Shown here: piece by piece, positions 46,214-55,617 of the stretch
Layout: the number at the start of each line of letters is the position of its first letter
Position numbering within the stretch: the stretch's first letter is position 1
Origin: Aliikangiella coralliicola
GTDB lineage: Bacteria > Pseudomonadota > Gammaproteobacteria > Enterobacterales > Kangiellaceae
DNA: 64,000 nucleotides
Direction: 5' to 3'
NCBI RefSeq assembly: GCF_007004725.1
Contig: NZ_ML660167.1
Coordinates: forward strand, 248,001-312,000
Notes under the pieces: model-generated
Seen by the model: the letters and a program-made list of their open reading frames with translations, nothing else
Databases searched by the model: none
What the model was told of the DNA's origin: nothing
Translations under genes and position numbers: made by a program

Positions 46214-47449
46214 TCAGGGATTATTGTTATCGCTTTGCTGCGAACCTGCCGCCGATCTTTTTTCCGGTAGATAGTTAGGGTCAAATGGCGTCGCATTTCC
46301 TTGTATGGCAGAGATCATTCCAGGAGATGCGAGTTTTTCCATTGGAAAATAATCAGACTTAAAGTTCACACGAACTTCCCCTGATAATTTGCTTTTTATT
46401 TCGGCTTTTGATTCGGAAGTTTCGTCAACCGATGAGGAGACGGCTGTCATGTGGCTCTGCACGTTGGTGTTTTTGGTTGCAGCCCCGCCCCATCCAAAAT
46501 GTGCACCAGCTGCTGTGGTATTGCGATTGTAGCTGGAATCTCGATCATACAGGGAAGCTTTAGCGCCTCGTTCGGCCACATCTTGAGCCTTTAAACGAAA
46601 TACTACTTTGGCGTTAATAGCGCCATCGGTAATCACAATTCTATTGATTCCCAATACAACCATTGATGCTAACAACTGTTGCCTGGAGCGAGCCATTTGT
46701 AATCTGGCGGCTTGCACTAAACGTGATTCTTCTTCTGGATCAGAAATATCCGACACCGGACTTGCCAATTCCATTTCCTGATTTACCTGGGTGTAAAACG
46801 CGTCTTCGTCGTCGCCTTGCACTGCCAGTTGAGGGCTACCGTTTTCCTCAATATTTTCTTCATCGAGACCGAGTTGACCGGGAAATTTATCGACCAGCCA
46901 ATCGCGTGCATTGTTTAAACTGATATTGTCCTGAGCGAACTGATCAACGGTTTGAGCAACAGCTTTGAGCATATCAGCGTAAGCTTCCATCTGTTGAATC
47001 GAAGCGTTAACAATCGCCTGAAAGACGTTGTCAATCAGCCCGCCGACAAACATTGGAAAGTCGACCGCGCCAATTAGTTCTTTGAATTGTTCGACCCCTT
47101 GTTCAAGGGCCCCAGCTTGAAAGTCTGCGCCTGCAAATGTACCGATTTTCCCTGACGCTTTTTGTTTCGCACTGTCCACTGCATCTGCTTGCGCATGGGC
47201 AAGAATATTTTCTCCCGGCGTTAGTTCTTTTTCCGCCAAACCTTGCGGATTACTCATATAAGCCGCGACATGAACCATATTTTGCGCAATTTCTTTTTGC
47301 TTATCGGCCGATAGTTCGCGAAACCCCGGCGATTGTTCGAGTAGTCGCTTAACCTGAGGTCGCACTGCTGACAAAGTAGAATCTGCCAGCCAGGCTGGTT
47401 CTTCACTCCCACCTGTTTGTTCTGTTAGTGCTTGGCTGATTTGCGACAT
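46214..47449 (-). CDS. Member B of the four-paralog family, 411 aa
   Basis: It shares the N-terminal helix (VKRLLEQSPGFREL...QKEIAQNMVHV), the FPMFVGGLIDNVF block, RQQLLASMVVLGINRIVITD and VRVNFKSDYFPMEKLA with the other members. Between the third and last blocks lies a stretch of charged and Ser/Thr-rich residues ending in a repeated beta-like pattern (SKAEIKSKLSGEVRVNF). The ATG at 47449 is preferred: it has AACAGGA upstream, whereas the longer frame to 47479 starts with TTG. No signal peptide. Unknown function; see the family comparison in the findings. Confidence 0.8.
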   Translation of the reverse strand: MSQISQALTEQTGGSEEPAWLADSTLSAVRPQVKRLLEQSPGFRELSADKQKEIAQNMVHVAAYMSNPQGLAEKELTPGENILAHAQADAVDSAKQKASGKIGTFAGADFQAGALEQGVEQFKELIGAVDFPMFVGGLIDNVFQAIVNASIQQMEAYADMLKAVAQTVDQFAQDNISLNNARDWLVDKFPGQLGLDEENIEENGSPQLAVQGDDEDAFYTQVNQEMELASPVSDISDPEEESRLVQAARLQMARSRQQLLASMVVLGINRIVITDGAINAKVVFRLKAQDVAERGAKASLYDRDSSYNRNTTAAGAHFGWGGAATKNTNVQSHMTAVSSSVDETSESKAEIKSKLSGEVRVNFKSDYFPMEKLASPGMISAIQGNATPFDPNYLPEKRSAAGSQQSDNNNP

Positions 47450-47503
47450 CTGTTTCGGTCCTGTTAATAATCCAGTCAATGATTTTTCGAAAATCCGCTT
47501 TGG

Positions 47504-48823
47504 CTAATTCGATCCTGACTGGTTGGAAGGTTGTGGCCGATTCGCCAGGTTTTTAACCATTCCCGGTTGCGCATTCATTTGAATTGCGGCGATAGATTCA
47601 GGGTTAGCCAGTTTTTCAAGTGGTAGATAATCACTTTTAAAATTCACTTCAACTGAACCCGATAAAGAAGCCCGGGTTTGTAAACTTGCGTCAACGGAAG
47701 TCTGCGAAGCCGATGCTAATTTCAAAACAGGTTGTGAAGTATTTTTGTATTGGCCTTTCGAATAAAAACTTGCGTTGCGACTGCCTCCCTGATAACTACC
47801 GTCAGCGCCACGACTACCGCCCTGGCGATTGACAGCGCCTTCTCTTTCAAAGTTTCCGCTGCGGGTGGTAATTTGTTGATCGCCATAATCAAATTGTTGT
47901 GCACTTTTACGAAACTTCATATTGTCTCGCGCGCGGAAATCGTACATGACTTTTGCAGCGATTCTGCCATCGGTCACGACCACCCTGTTAATACCCAACA
48001 TAATAGTAGTGGCGAGTAATTGTTGTCGACTGCTGGCGAGTTGACTTCTGGCAGCAGGAACCAGTAGCGCCTCAACCAAACGATCGTCGAGCCGCTCAAC
48101 CGGCTGATCGAGTGGCAGTTCTCGGTTAATCCTTTCAACCGCGGCAGACTGATCAATGCCACTTCGTACCGATACTCTTGGTCCACCGGATTGCTCACTC
48201 CCTTCTCCGCCTTCACCATCAAAATCGCCAAAGTCTGATCCAAACTCTCCGGTATCTACTTTTAATTCAAAAATATCGGGAAAACTTTCAACCAGGTGAT
48301 CGCGCCCCTGATTTTGCGTGGTATTTTCATCTCTGAACTGGTTTAAACTTTTCGAAACATCGGCCACTAATTTGGCATAAGCTTCCATCTGCTCAATAGA
48401 ACTGGTAACGATTGAATGAAAGACGCCGTCGATTAGTCCAGAAACAAATTCAGGAAAGTTAACTGCCTCGAGTAATGCGCCAGCAACTGCTGCGCCTTCG
48501 CGTGCGCTTTGCGCGACAAATTCTCCATCACCTTGTTGCTGTTGTGTTCGTCGACTTCTGACGCCTTCTTCGGCTAACGCACGAACCGAATCACTTTGTT
48601 TAGAAGGGTCAATACGAACACCATCAGGTTCCGCAAGGTATGTTCCAATTTGCACAAGGTCATTGGCCAACGCCCGTCGCTTAACCTCATCGAGTTCGTT
48701 GTAGGCAGCGCTTTTTTGTAATAAATCACGCACTGCGGTACGCGTACTATCGACGTTTTCCTGACTTGCCATTGGGCGTGATGTTCCCGACGGGTTTGTC
48801 GTTGGCACTGGGTTGTTGGACAT
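47504..48823 (-). CDS. Member C of the four-paralog family, 439 aa
   Basis: The same four blocks occur in order: VRDLLQKSAAYNEL...RRALANDLVQI, FPEFVSGLIDGVF, RQQLLATTIMLGINRVVVTD and VEVNFKSDYLPLEKLA. A Gly-rich acidic insert (FGDFDGEGGEGSEQSGG) lies near residue 205, and a Gly/Ser/Gln/Asn-rich stretch follows the third block. The ATG at 48823 has GAGGAGAAAGTT directly upstream, a strong ribosome-binding site. It is the nearest relative of member B, with which it is adjacent. Unknown function. Confidence 0.8.
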   Translation of the reverse strand: MSNNPVPTTNPSGTSRPMASQENVDSTRTAVRDLLQKSAAYNELDEVKRRALANDLVQIGTYLAEPDGVRIDPSKQSDSVRALAEEGVRSRRTQQQQGDGEFVAQSAREGAAVAGALLEAVNFPEFVSGLIDGVFHSIVTSSIEQMEAYAKLVADVSKSLNQFRDENTTQNQGRDHLVESFPDIFELKVDTGEFGSDFGDFDGEGGEGSEQSGGPRVSVRSGIDQSAAVERINRELPLDQPVERLDDRLVEALLVPAARSQLASSRQQLLATTIMLGINRVVVTDGRIAAKVMYDFRARDNMKFRKSAQQFDYGDQQITTRSGNFEREGAVNRQGGSRGADGSYQGGSRNASFYSKGQYKNTSQPVLKLASASQTSVDASLQTRASLSGSVEVNFKSDYLPLEKLANPESIAAIQMNAQPGMVKNLANRPQPSNQSGSN

Positions 48824-48837
48824 AACTTTCTCCTCAA

Positions 48838-49893
48838 TCAGGCCAGAGCGCGACCTTCTTCAATGTTATCTCTCAATTCAAATTCAATCGGTCTGACATA
48901 TAAGCTGATGCTGGCTTCTTTCTTCGGCGTTACTCGAACGCTAAGCACCGAAAAATGTCCTTGTTCGGTTGCACTATCAACCCCAAACGCAGCAAGCCAA
49001 CGATCCATTGCGCTTAATTGTCTTGGTCTTTCCGCTAGCCCCAGTCGTAATAAATCGAGAAAGCGTGTTGGTAAGTCAGGCAACGATGCCAATAAAATTT
49101 CGAGCTTTAATTCGACGCCGTCTGGCGTGTGCCTTAATCCAATCAGAGCACCGCCCTGCGGAATTTCGAAACGTCCGCCGAGTGCCAATCCTACTACTCG
49201 CATTAAGCTGGGTAGCTGATGACCGATCCCGAGATTATTCATTAACGGGCCAAGATTGCTCACATTTAACGGGCCGCGATGCATAAATGTTATCCGCTGA
49301 CTGGCGAGTTCGCGCTTGCATCCAATGGAGGTAAAAATCGGGTAAAGTGTTGGCATGTGAGTCATAACCAAACGACTGGTCTGTGCGAGTTGCGGCGAGA
49401 GTGCTTCGATCTGTGATGGTAGTAACTCATAATAAATTTTGGCGGCGTACAGACCGTCTTCATCAAATGCACTACCAAACCAGGCACCGTAGGACATCCA
49501 ACCTAATCCGCTCAATCCGCGCCATTCTTCACTACGAGAATCAAACCAGTTGAGCGCGTCTTTTCCAAATGCCGGTCCGACAATTCGGCGCATCTCTCGC
49601 GTGGCGTCATTGCGTCTTGAAATTGGCGGCGCAGATGGGCCAAGGGGCTGAATGGTAAAACGGAGTTTATTGGGCTCGGATTCGGAAAACGACGGTTCAT
49701 AAGGGACCGCACCAGGAACCAGCGCATTGTCCGCATAAGCGATATCATCTTCCGGTAAACTGAATGAACGGTTGATGAAATCATCCATGTAGTTGAGCGG
49801 CGATTGCACGCCCAACATTTTCGAAGCCGAGTTAAGTGATTGCTTAACATAGTCAGACATTGGCCGCGCTGTTTTACTGTGATGATGTTGCAT
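48838..49893 (-). CDS. Hypothetical protein of the multi-protease operon, 351 aa
   Basis: After a polar N-terminus with HHH, the sequence alternates helices and two-strand units (GLYAAKIYYELL; SQRITFMHRGPL; GVELKLEILLAS; KKEASISLYVRPIEFEL). The repeated strand-pair plus helix arrangement vaguely recalls the ABBA fold of aromatic prenyltransferases, but I see no diagnostic substrate motif and treat that as speculation. Otherwise unrecognised. It sits 14 bp before paralog C and 23 bp after the 583-aa gene. The start ATG follows ACAGGACGGAATTTGTT. Confidence 0.6.
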   Translation of the reverse strand: MQHHHSKTARPMSDYVKQSLNSASKMLGVQSPLNYMDDFINRSFSLPEDDIAYADNALVPGAVPYEPSFSESEPNKLRFTIQPLGPSAPPISRRNDATREMRRIVGPAFGKDALNWFDSRSEEWRGLSGLGWMSYGAWFGSAFDEDGLYAAKIYYELLPSQIEALSPQLAQTSRLVMTHMPTLYPIFTSIGCKRELASQRITFMHRGPLNVSNLGPLMNNLGIGHQLPSLMRVVGLALGGRFEIPQGGALIGLRHTPDGVELKLEILLASLPDLPTRFLDLLRLGLAERPRQLSAMDRWLAAFGVDSATEQGHFSVLSVRVTPKKEASISLYVRPIEFELRDNIEEGRALA

Positions 49894-49916
49894 AACAAAT
49901 TCCGTCCTGTTTAAAT

Positions 49917-51668
49917 TTACATACCCGGTAGATCAATACCGACGCTTTCGAGTACGTCGCGCGCAACCTGCGGCATCACTGTCGGTTTACTGGCAATCGG
50001 TGGTGACTCGATGGGTTGCGAATATTGATCAACGCTATCGTCTTGAACGCCGCCGACGGCAAGCCACTGTTCGCAAGCATTAACAAAGTCCCAATCCGAT
50101 GGTTTCACTAGCGGACGATTTCCTTCTATATTGCGTAAATGAGGACTACGTAAAACGTCAGTTGATATCACATCTAATCCTGGGCGACCGACTAATCTTT
50201 GATGATTATTGGCCAGCCAACGAATGATTATTGCGCCTGAGTGGGCTTGAATACGATAGCGATAAGTATTACGCAGCCCGCCCAGATAATTAGCATTCAC
50301 CTGGTCGACAACTTGCCACATGTCTCTTGAACCAAATGCTCTTAGCACTTCAGGATCAGATAATAAATCTCGATAATCGAGGATGGTTTGTTGTAACTCA
50401 ACGGCTGTATAGTGAGCCATACCATAACCGTTAACCGAGAGATTTGCGGCAAGTTCGCGGCAGGCTTTTCTGATGGATTCTTGCGAAAGAAATACATTGT
50501 CTCTAGAAAACTTTCTGAAATATTGTGAGACCGCGGAAGTGGTTCTTAGCATCAATTCATAGAAGAGCGCGTTATCGCGACCATATTCAGGATCACCACC
50601 AGGTGTACCAAAAGTTCCCATGAAAAAATTTCTTCTTTCAATTTCATTAAGGCGCTCCGGCATCGTGCGATGATAGCGGTAAAGTGCATCACCGGCGGTT
50701 CCTTTACCCAACGCGATTGCACCACGACGCCATGCTTCGGAGATATAGTCAACCACTTGCGGTAAACGAGCTTCCTCCAGCATCATAAAGAAATAAATCG
50801 CTTGTACCGCTTCAAGGTTTTCTTTAATAATCTCAACGTCTACCGCTTCTTCTAAATCCGGCAGCGCAATTTCCATTGATGAAATTGCACCACTATCATA
50901 AGAACCCGTTGTACCTTCGAATACCGCTTCAATTTTGGTTTCGAGAAAAGAATCGTTTTCAGAAACGCGATCAGAAACAAGTTTTCGTACAACATTGGCT
51001 AATGATTTACTTGATAAGGCAATCACATGATCCGTAATGTGAGGTTTTACTTTTCTTTTGTTAATCGTTCCGAGCATTTCGCCTGTATCCGGATCACGTC
51101 TTTGCGAAATTGTATATCTTGTATCTCCAGGTTCAACACAGCCAATAATTCCATCATAAATTAACTTTTGTTTAATCTGGCTTTCCAGACTGACATTGTG
51201 ACGAGCTTCGAGCCAATTAAAAACTTTTCGGAAAAGATTTAAGTGACTGTCATATTCACCGCGAGCTTCACTTACTTTTTTAGTAAAGTGCTCACGATCG
51301 GGATCAGTGATTCCATCAAGTTGCATCAAGCCACAGATCGCAATTATTTCGAGTTCTTCATCCGAAATGTCAACACCGGGAGCAGCGCCTTTTTGAGTAC
51401 CGACTAGCCCGTGTTCGTGCAAAAGCTCTTCTAATTGTTCATCGGGGGTTTTTAAAACTGTGCCGACAACAGCGCGATAGAAAGGATCGATAACTTCATC
51501 ATGATCGAGCAAGTACTCATAACGCTTTAATTGCCGTTCTTGTTCTGCACTTAAGCCAACTCTTGGGTGTTTATCGCGAATAATCCTCAGGCTTTGCGCC
51601 TTTTCTTCCATTTCGATCCGAACACGGTGGTCACGTTCGCCCAGATCAACTAACACTTTGCGGTTCAT
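49917..51668 (-). CDS. Large soluble hypothetical protein of the multi-protease operon, 583 aa
   Basis: The protein is charged and largely helical, without membrane segments or signal peptide. Recognisable features are only compositional: an N-terminal coiled region (RDHRVRIEMEEKAQSLRIIR), an acidic helix (DISDEELEIIAICGLMQLDG) and a C-terminal part with SGAIIIRWLANNHQRL and a Pro-rich tail. No family match. The ATG has GAGGAGGTAACATC upstream, the strongest ribosome-binding site of the operon. A 222-bp gap separates it from the subtilase gene, so an internal promoter is possible. Confidence 0.65.
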   Translation of the reverse strand: MNRKVLVDLGERDHRVRIEMEEKAQSLRIIRDKHPRVGLSAEQERQLKRYEYLLDHDEVIDPFYRAVVGTVLKTPDEQLEELLHEHGLVGTQKGAAPGVDISDEELEIIAICGLMQLDGITDPDREHFTKKVSEARGEYDSHLNLFRKVFNWLEARHNVSLESQIKQKLIYDGIIGCVEPGDTRYTISQRRDPDTGEMLGTINKRKVKPHITDHVIALSSKSLANVVRKLVSDRVSENDSFLETKIEAVFEGTTGSYDSGAISSMEIALPDLEEAVDVEIIKENLEAVQAIYFFMMLEEARLPQVVDYISEAWRRGAIALGKGTAGDALYRYHRTMPERLNEIERRNFFMGTFGTPGGDPEYGRDNALFYELMLRTTSAVSQYFRKFSRDNVFLSQESIRKACRELAANLSVNGYGMAHYTAVELQQTILDYRDLLSDPEVLRAFGSRDMWQVVDQVNANYLGGLRNTYRYRIQAHSGAIIIRWLANNHQRLVGRPGLDVISTDVLRSPHLRNIEGNRPLVKPSDWDFVNACEQWLAVGGVQDDSVDQYSQPIESPPIASKPTVMPQVARDVLESVGIDLPGM

Positions 51669-51890
51669 GATGTTACCTCCTCTCAGGCATTAAATTTCAA
51701 CAGTGTTATCTTTAACGGTTTCCGCCGTGTGATGAGTGATAAATAATTCCAGTGACACTCACGCTACTTCTTAAAAACCTATTCCTAAAACCAAATCTTA
51801 AAATCTGCTCTTAATACAATTCTTAAAACCTAATACTCAATTCAATTTTTTTGCTCAAACAATTCAACTGATGAGTCAAATCAATAACGC

Positions 51891-53396
51891 CTAACCTGTC
51901 ATTTCCAAATTGCTTTGATCAAGCATGCTATTTTGACCATCTAAATAGTGGTGACTGTCTAGTGTTTGAGACAACAATTGCAGTGCTGCCAGCGCATCAA
52001 CGACACCACTGCCATAACCTTCAACATTCGCTGAGGCAAATGGCCGCGCAGATTGACGTAATATATCTGCCGCTATTGATGCATTTAGCGGGAGAGCTCG
52101 ACGCGCCGCATGGGCCGCCATTAATGCACAGACACCGGCGACAAAAGGAGCGGCAAAACTGGTTCCGGTGACTTGTTGGTATCCATTCATGCCGGTGGTC
52201 CAGACTTTTTTGCCTGGCGCGCACAAATCGACATGGTTTCCTCGCGTACTAAATGCGCATGGGTTTGCGTGATTATCAACGGCACCAACGGCGATTACAC
52301 CTTCGTGTGCCGCGGGATAATATGCTTCTTCAATTCCCGAGTTTCCGCTGGCGGCAACAAGAATGACATCTCTCGATAATGCGTATTTCACTACCTCTTC
52401 GTGAGGGAGCGGCGAAAATTGGCTCAGGCTGGATTTGGCTGTACCAAAACTCATGTTGACGACTTTGACATTCAGATCGATCAGGCGCTTCATTCCTGCG
52501 TCGATATTCGATAATGCGCCGATACCGATTCGTTTTTGAGCAGATAGCCCTGCCCCCAAAACTCGCACTGGCGTGAGTCCGCAACGACCGGCGCCGCCCG
52601 GTGGCAGCAAACCGCCGCTGGCTTGCAGAATTCCGGCACACCCGGTGCCATGGCCCACTTCGTCAAATGGTAGCTCATCAAAACTTCGGTTATCGCCAAC
52701 CAACTGCAGGTCGCCGACCATTGAAGGTTTGAGGTCGACCGTATCAAAACCTCTGCGAATATTAGCGGTTAATGCCCGGTGGTTGGCCATGATTCCCGTA
52801 TCGGCCAGTCCAACAACGACAGAGGGGTCACCAGGCTCAAATCCAAGTGCCTGAGGCAACTGAGTCAGTAAGCGCGACTGCCAGGCTTGCGCCTCGTCAG
52901 TTTCTGTAATTGAATTGGAAGCGTCGGTTTCTGGTGTTCGCTCGAAAACGGGTTCTGAATAAAAAGGTGCAATGCAAATTCGATCAGCCTGAACTTTTTC
53001 AACTATCGGAATTTGTGCAACAGCCTCCATCAGTTGTCTTGCGTGGACGTCGTTCTGAGTTTGAATAAGCAGCACTCTGGCTACGCCGGAAAGTTGCTCG
53101 GCTTCATCGAACCTTCTTGCGCCGATTACGCCAGGTCGTTGTGCCGCCTTGGTGCGCGAATTATGTAGTCGGCAAATTCTGGTGCTGCCACCGTGGTGAC
53201 GTAAAATCCGATCAAAAGGACCACCGTCGAGCCGGTTGGCAGGATGGACGCCGAAGTGACGACAAGCAACCATACTGGGAATTTTTTCTGGCATTTCACC
53301 CAGTTTTAAAGTGACCAGGAAACGCCTTGGTACCGCGTAGTGATTTAAGGTGTTCTGATTTGCAGCATTTTGATAGGGAACTTGAGCTGTCATCAT
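51891..53396 (-). CDS. Subtilisin-like serine peptidase (S8 family), 501 aa
   Basis: The catalytic triad is intact: Asp199 in VGLADTGIMANHRA, His249 in DEVGHGTGCAGIL and Ser413 in GTSFAAPFVAGVC. The oxyanion Asn is likely in VAASGNSG. About 150 residues precede the catalytic domain and may be a propeptide-like domain (VLLIQTQNDVHARQLMEAVA then IPIVEKVQADRI), but no Sec signal is present, so the enzyme is cytoplasmic or leaves the cell by another route. Its ATG overlaps the stop of the trypco2-like gene (ATGA), so the two are translated together. Confidence 0.93.
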   Translation of the reverse strand: MMTAQVPYQNAANQNTLNHYAVPRRFLVTLKLGEMPEKIPSMVACRHFGVHPANRLDGGPFDRILRHHGGSTRICRLHNSRTKAAQRPGVIGARRFDEAEQLSGVARVLLIQTQNDVHARQLMEAVAQIPIVEKVQADRICIAPFYSEPVFERTPETDASNSITETDEAQAWQSRLLTQLPQALGFEPGDPSVVVGLADTGIMANHRALTANIRRGFDTVDLKPSMVGDLQLVGDNRSFDELPFDEVGHGTGCAGILQASGGLLPPGGAGRCGLTPVRVLGAGLSAQKRIGIGALSNIDAGMKRLIDLNVKVVNMSFGTAKSSLSQFSPLPHEEVVKYALSRDVILVAASGNSGIEEAYYPAAHEGVIAVGAVDNHANPCAFSTRGNHVDLCAPGKKVWTTGMNGYQQVTGTSFAAPFVAGVCALMAAHAARRALPLNASIAADILRQSARPFASANVEGYGSGVVDALAALQLLSQTLDSHHYLDGQNSMLDQSNLEMTG

Positions 53397-54256
53397 TGCC
53401 CTGCTCCCGAATCGTTTATTTGGCTGGCGCGTTTACTGCCGGCCAAATGCTCAAGCGCCTGCAGGCTACCATCGAATCCATCGATTAACTGTAATGGCAT
53501 TTTTTCGCCGTTGTCCCACTCTAATATTGCGTCACTGCCTAATTGCACCGCGAGTGGTTCAAGTAACAGTTCGCCATTTTTTAATTCAACCACCGGAACC
53601 CGTTCGCCCCGGGCAAAAACTTTAGGCATTTTAGTTTGATCAATCAACGGCGAACGGACTCTTAGCCTGGCCGGTAAATCGCGGTTGGTCATGCCCGGCT
53701 GTCGTTCGGTGTTGACAGGAGAAGAAACCTCTTGCTGAACTCTGGGAGCGTCTGCTACTTTCAGAAGACGTTGTAAACGATTGTGAGGAAGCCGCGCCAG
53801 TCGGGCAATAACATCGGAGCCGGCTGTTTTTCTCAACTCAACCAGTTGATTAACATTTCGCACGCCAATTCTTTCAAGCTTACGTTGAGTGTCTTCGCTT
53901 TCCTGGCCTCCACCCAATGCATCCCGAAGTGATATTTCTGGTTTTCCAGGTTCGAAATCGATGGCGTTTTCCTCGATCATTGGTTTAGTGATCGTCGTTA
54001 AGCCGAGCTTGATGGTGCTCGCCTCGGTATCGCCAGGCCCGGCTGGTCTGACGTAAACTTCATCATCTAATATTTCGACAAATGCCTTTAAGTCCAGGTC
54101 CACTTCTTTGACGGCGAAAGTCAACGGCATTTTGCCGACTCTGGCTTTTAACGCCATTGAGGCTTGCGCTTTGTCTAACTGTTCGGTTAATGCCTGAATA
54201 AACATGTCAAAGGGCACGCCGCTTTCCTGAATTAAATTTGGGATGTCAGCTTTCAT
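53393..54256 (-). CDS. Trypco2-like plus helix-hairpin domain protein, 287 aa
   Basis: The N-terminus is a helix plus beta-sheet domain (MFIQALTEQLDKAQASM; MPLTFAVKEVDLDLKAFVEI; ASTIKLGLTTITKP) that resembles trypco2, a small domain described as co-occurring with trypsin-like peptidases in bacterial conflict systems. A helix-hairpin-helix-like part follows (LERIGVRNVNQLVELRKTAG; LARLPHNRLQRLLKV), and a beta-rich C-terminus (MPKVFARGERVPVVELKNGE; LLLEPLAVQLGSDAILEWDN). Assignment of trypco2 is by eye. ATGA overlaps on both sides couple it to the subtilase and the 89-aa gene. Confidence 0.55.
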   Translation of the reverse strand: MKADIPNLIQESGVPFDMFIQALTEQLDKAQASMALKARVGKMPLTFAVKEVDLDLKAFVEILDDEVYVRPAGPGDTEASTIKLGLTTITKPMIEENAIDFEPGKPEISLRDALGGGQESEDTQRKLERIGVRNVNQLVELRKTAGSDVIARLARLPHNRLQRLLKVADAPRVQQEVSSPVNTERQPGMTNRDLPARLRVRSPLIDQTKMPKVFARGERVPVVELKNGELLLEPLAVQLGSDAILEWDNGEKMPLQLIDGFDGSLQALEHLAGSKRASQINDSGAGQ

Positions 54257-54522
54257 TGATCGATCTCACCGGTTACTGAATGAACTGACATTTGTTGCCA
54301 ATGAATACGTATTCTGGAAATTCGTTGAAACCAGTTTGCCGCGTCATTTGAACGGGGAACATCGCCTTGCAATACGGTTCCCTGATCGCGAAAAATAACA
54401 CGCATATCAATCGGTAATAACATCTCGGCATCCACAATTGAAACCGGGTTAAGCGGATCGCTACTCACCTCAGTTAGCGCTAATTGCAGATCTTGCAATA
54501 CCATTGAAAAATCTCTTAGCAT
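54253..54522 (-). CDS. Small hypothetical protein of the multi-protease operon, 89 aa
   Basis: The product combines a helical start (DFSMVLQDLQLALTEV) with a strand region (LLPIDMRVIFRDQGTVLQ) and an aromatic helix with strand (WFQRISRIRIHWQQM). No family recognised. It overlaps member D by one base (TAATG) and the trypco2-like gene by four (ATGA), so it is embedded in a chain of coupled genes. A small co-folding partner is plausible but not shown. Confidence 0.6.
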   Translation of the reverse strand: MLRDFSMVLQDLQLALTEVSSDPLNPVSIVDAEMLLPIDMRVIFRDQGTVLQGDVPRSNDAANWFQRISRIRIHWQQMSVHSVTGEIDQ

Positions 54523-55577
54523 TATCCCTGCCCTCCGCTATTGTTCGGCTGATTAGGGGCAATTGCCGGTTGCTGACCGCCGGACTGAGGCACCAGTTGT
54601 CGGTTTTGTTGTTGAGCTATGCCGGGCGCATGTCCTTGAATTAACGCGATACTCGCCGCATCAGTGAGTTGATCAAGTGGCAGAGTTTCACTCACAAAAT
54701 TTAGTTTTACTTCGCCGAATAAATCGGCGCGCACATTGGATTCGTTTTGTGCATTTACAGCCAGCGTAGACACCATGGTATTTCCCTGGCTATAAGTTCG
54801 ACTGCCTCTTTGCCCCCAGTTCTGATCGAGTTCCTGTTGGGGATCGGTGCCAACGGCATAATTTACCTTAGCGGTATCTTGCGCGTTGGCTCTGAACATG
54901 ACTTTAGCGGTAATGGAACCATCACGAACGGCTATTCGGTTAATCCCCAACATCACCATACTGGCGAGCAAGCTCTGCCTCTCGGCGCCGACTTTACTTC
55001 TTACTCTGGGTAAAATTCTTTGTTCTAACATTTCGCTGGTGAGTTCTTCACCTTGCATGTCAAAATCATCTAACCACTCAGGACTTAAGCCCTGACTTCG
55101 TGGTAGCAATTGTGGCTGAGCCTCAGAACCATTAGCCGGTAAAACCAGTTGCACATCGCTGGTATATTTTTGCGATAGCCAGTCGCGCGCCTGATTGTCG
55201 GTCACATTTTCCGAGGTAAATTGATCAACACTTTTACTGATAGCGGCAACCAGATCACTATAACTTTCTAATTGACGAATTGACGCGTCGACAACCGCGT
55301 CAAATGTACCATTCACTAATTGGGAAACGAATCCTGGGAAATCGATTTCGTTGATCATCGAGCCGGCTTTAGCCGCGATTGTGTCGGTTGCCTGTTTTTT
55401 CGGCGTCGGCACTGTCGCCGGGTCGGACTCATCAGCGAACGTTCTGGTCATTTGTCCCTGGCCACCTTGCTGATTCTCACGACCGACTTCGACTCGACGC
55501 TGCGCGAAATTTTGGTCGAGTGTTTCGTCAAAACCGAGGGTGGCCGGTGGAGGACTTGCCAGATGCGGATCTTTCAT
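54522..55577 (-). CDS. Member D of the four-paralog family, 351 aa
   Basis: This is the shortest member: it keeps the FPGFVSQLVNGTF block near 100, RQSLLASMVMLGINRIAVRD near 205 and VKLNFVSETLPLDQLT near 295, but lacks the N-terminal helical block of members A-C. Gln/Gly/Asn-rich termini replace it. Sequence between blocks is more diverged than among A-C, so it is the oldest or most specialised copy. No signal peptide. It lies directly after the triple-protease gene. Confidence 0.8.
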   Translation of the reverse strand: MKDPHLASPPPATLGFDETLDQNFAQRRVEVGRENQQGGQGQMTRTFADESDPATVPTPKKQATDTIAAKAGSMINEIDFPGFVSQLVNGTFDAVVDASIRQLESYSDLVAAISKSVDQFTSENVTDNQARDWLSQKYTSDVQLVLPANGSEAQPQLLPRSQGLSPEWLDDFDMQGEELTSEMLEQRILPRVRSKVGAERQSLLASMVMLGINRIAVRDGSITAKVMFRANAQDTAKVNYAVGTDPQQELDQNWGQRGSRTYSQGNTMVSTLAVNAQNESNVRADLFGEVKLNFVSETLPLDQLTDAASIALIQGHAPGIAQQQNRQLVPQSGGQQPAIAPNQPNNSGGQG

Positions 55578-55617
55578 CTCGCTATCTCTTTATCCATGAA
55601 TCATAGAAATTCATTAA

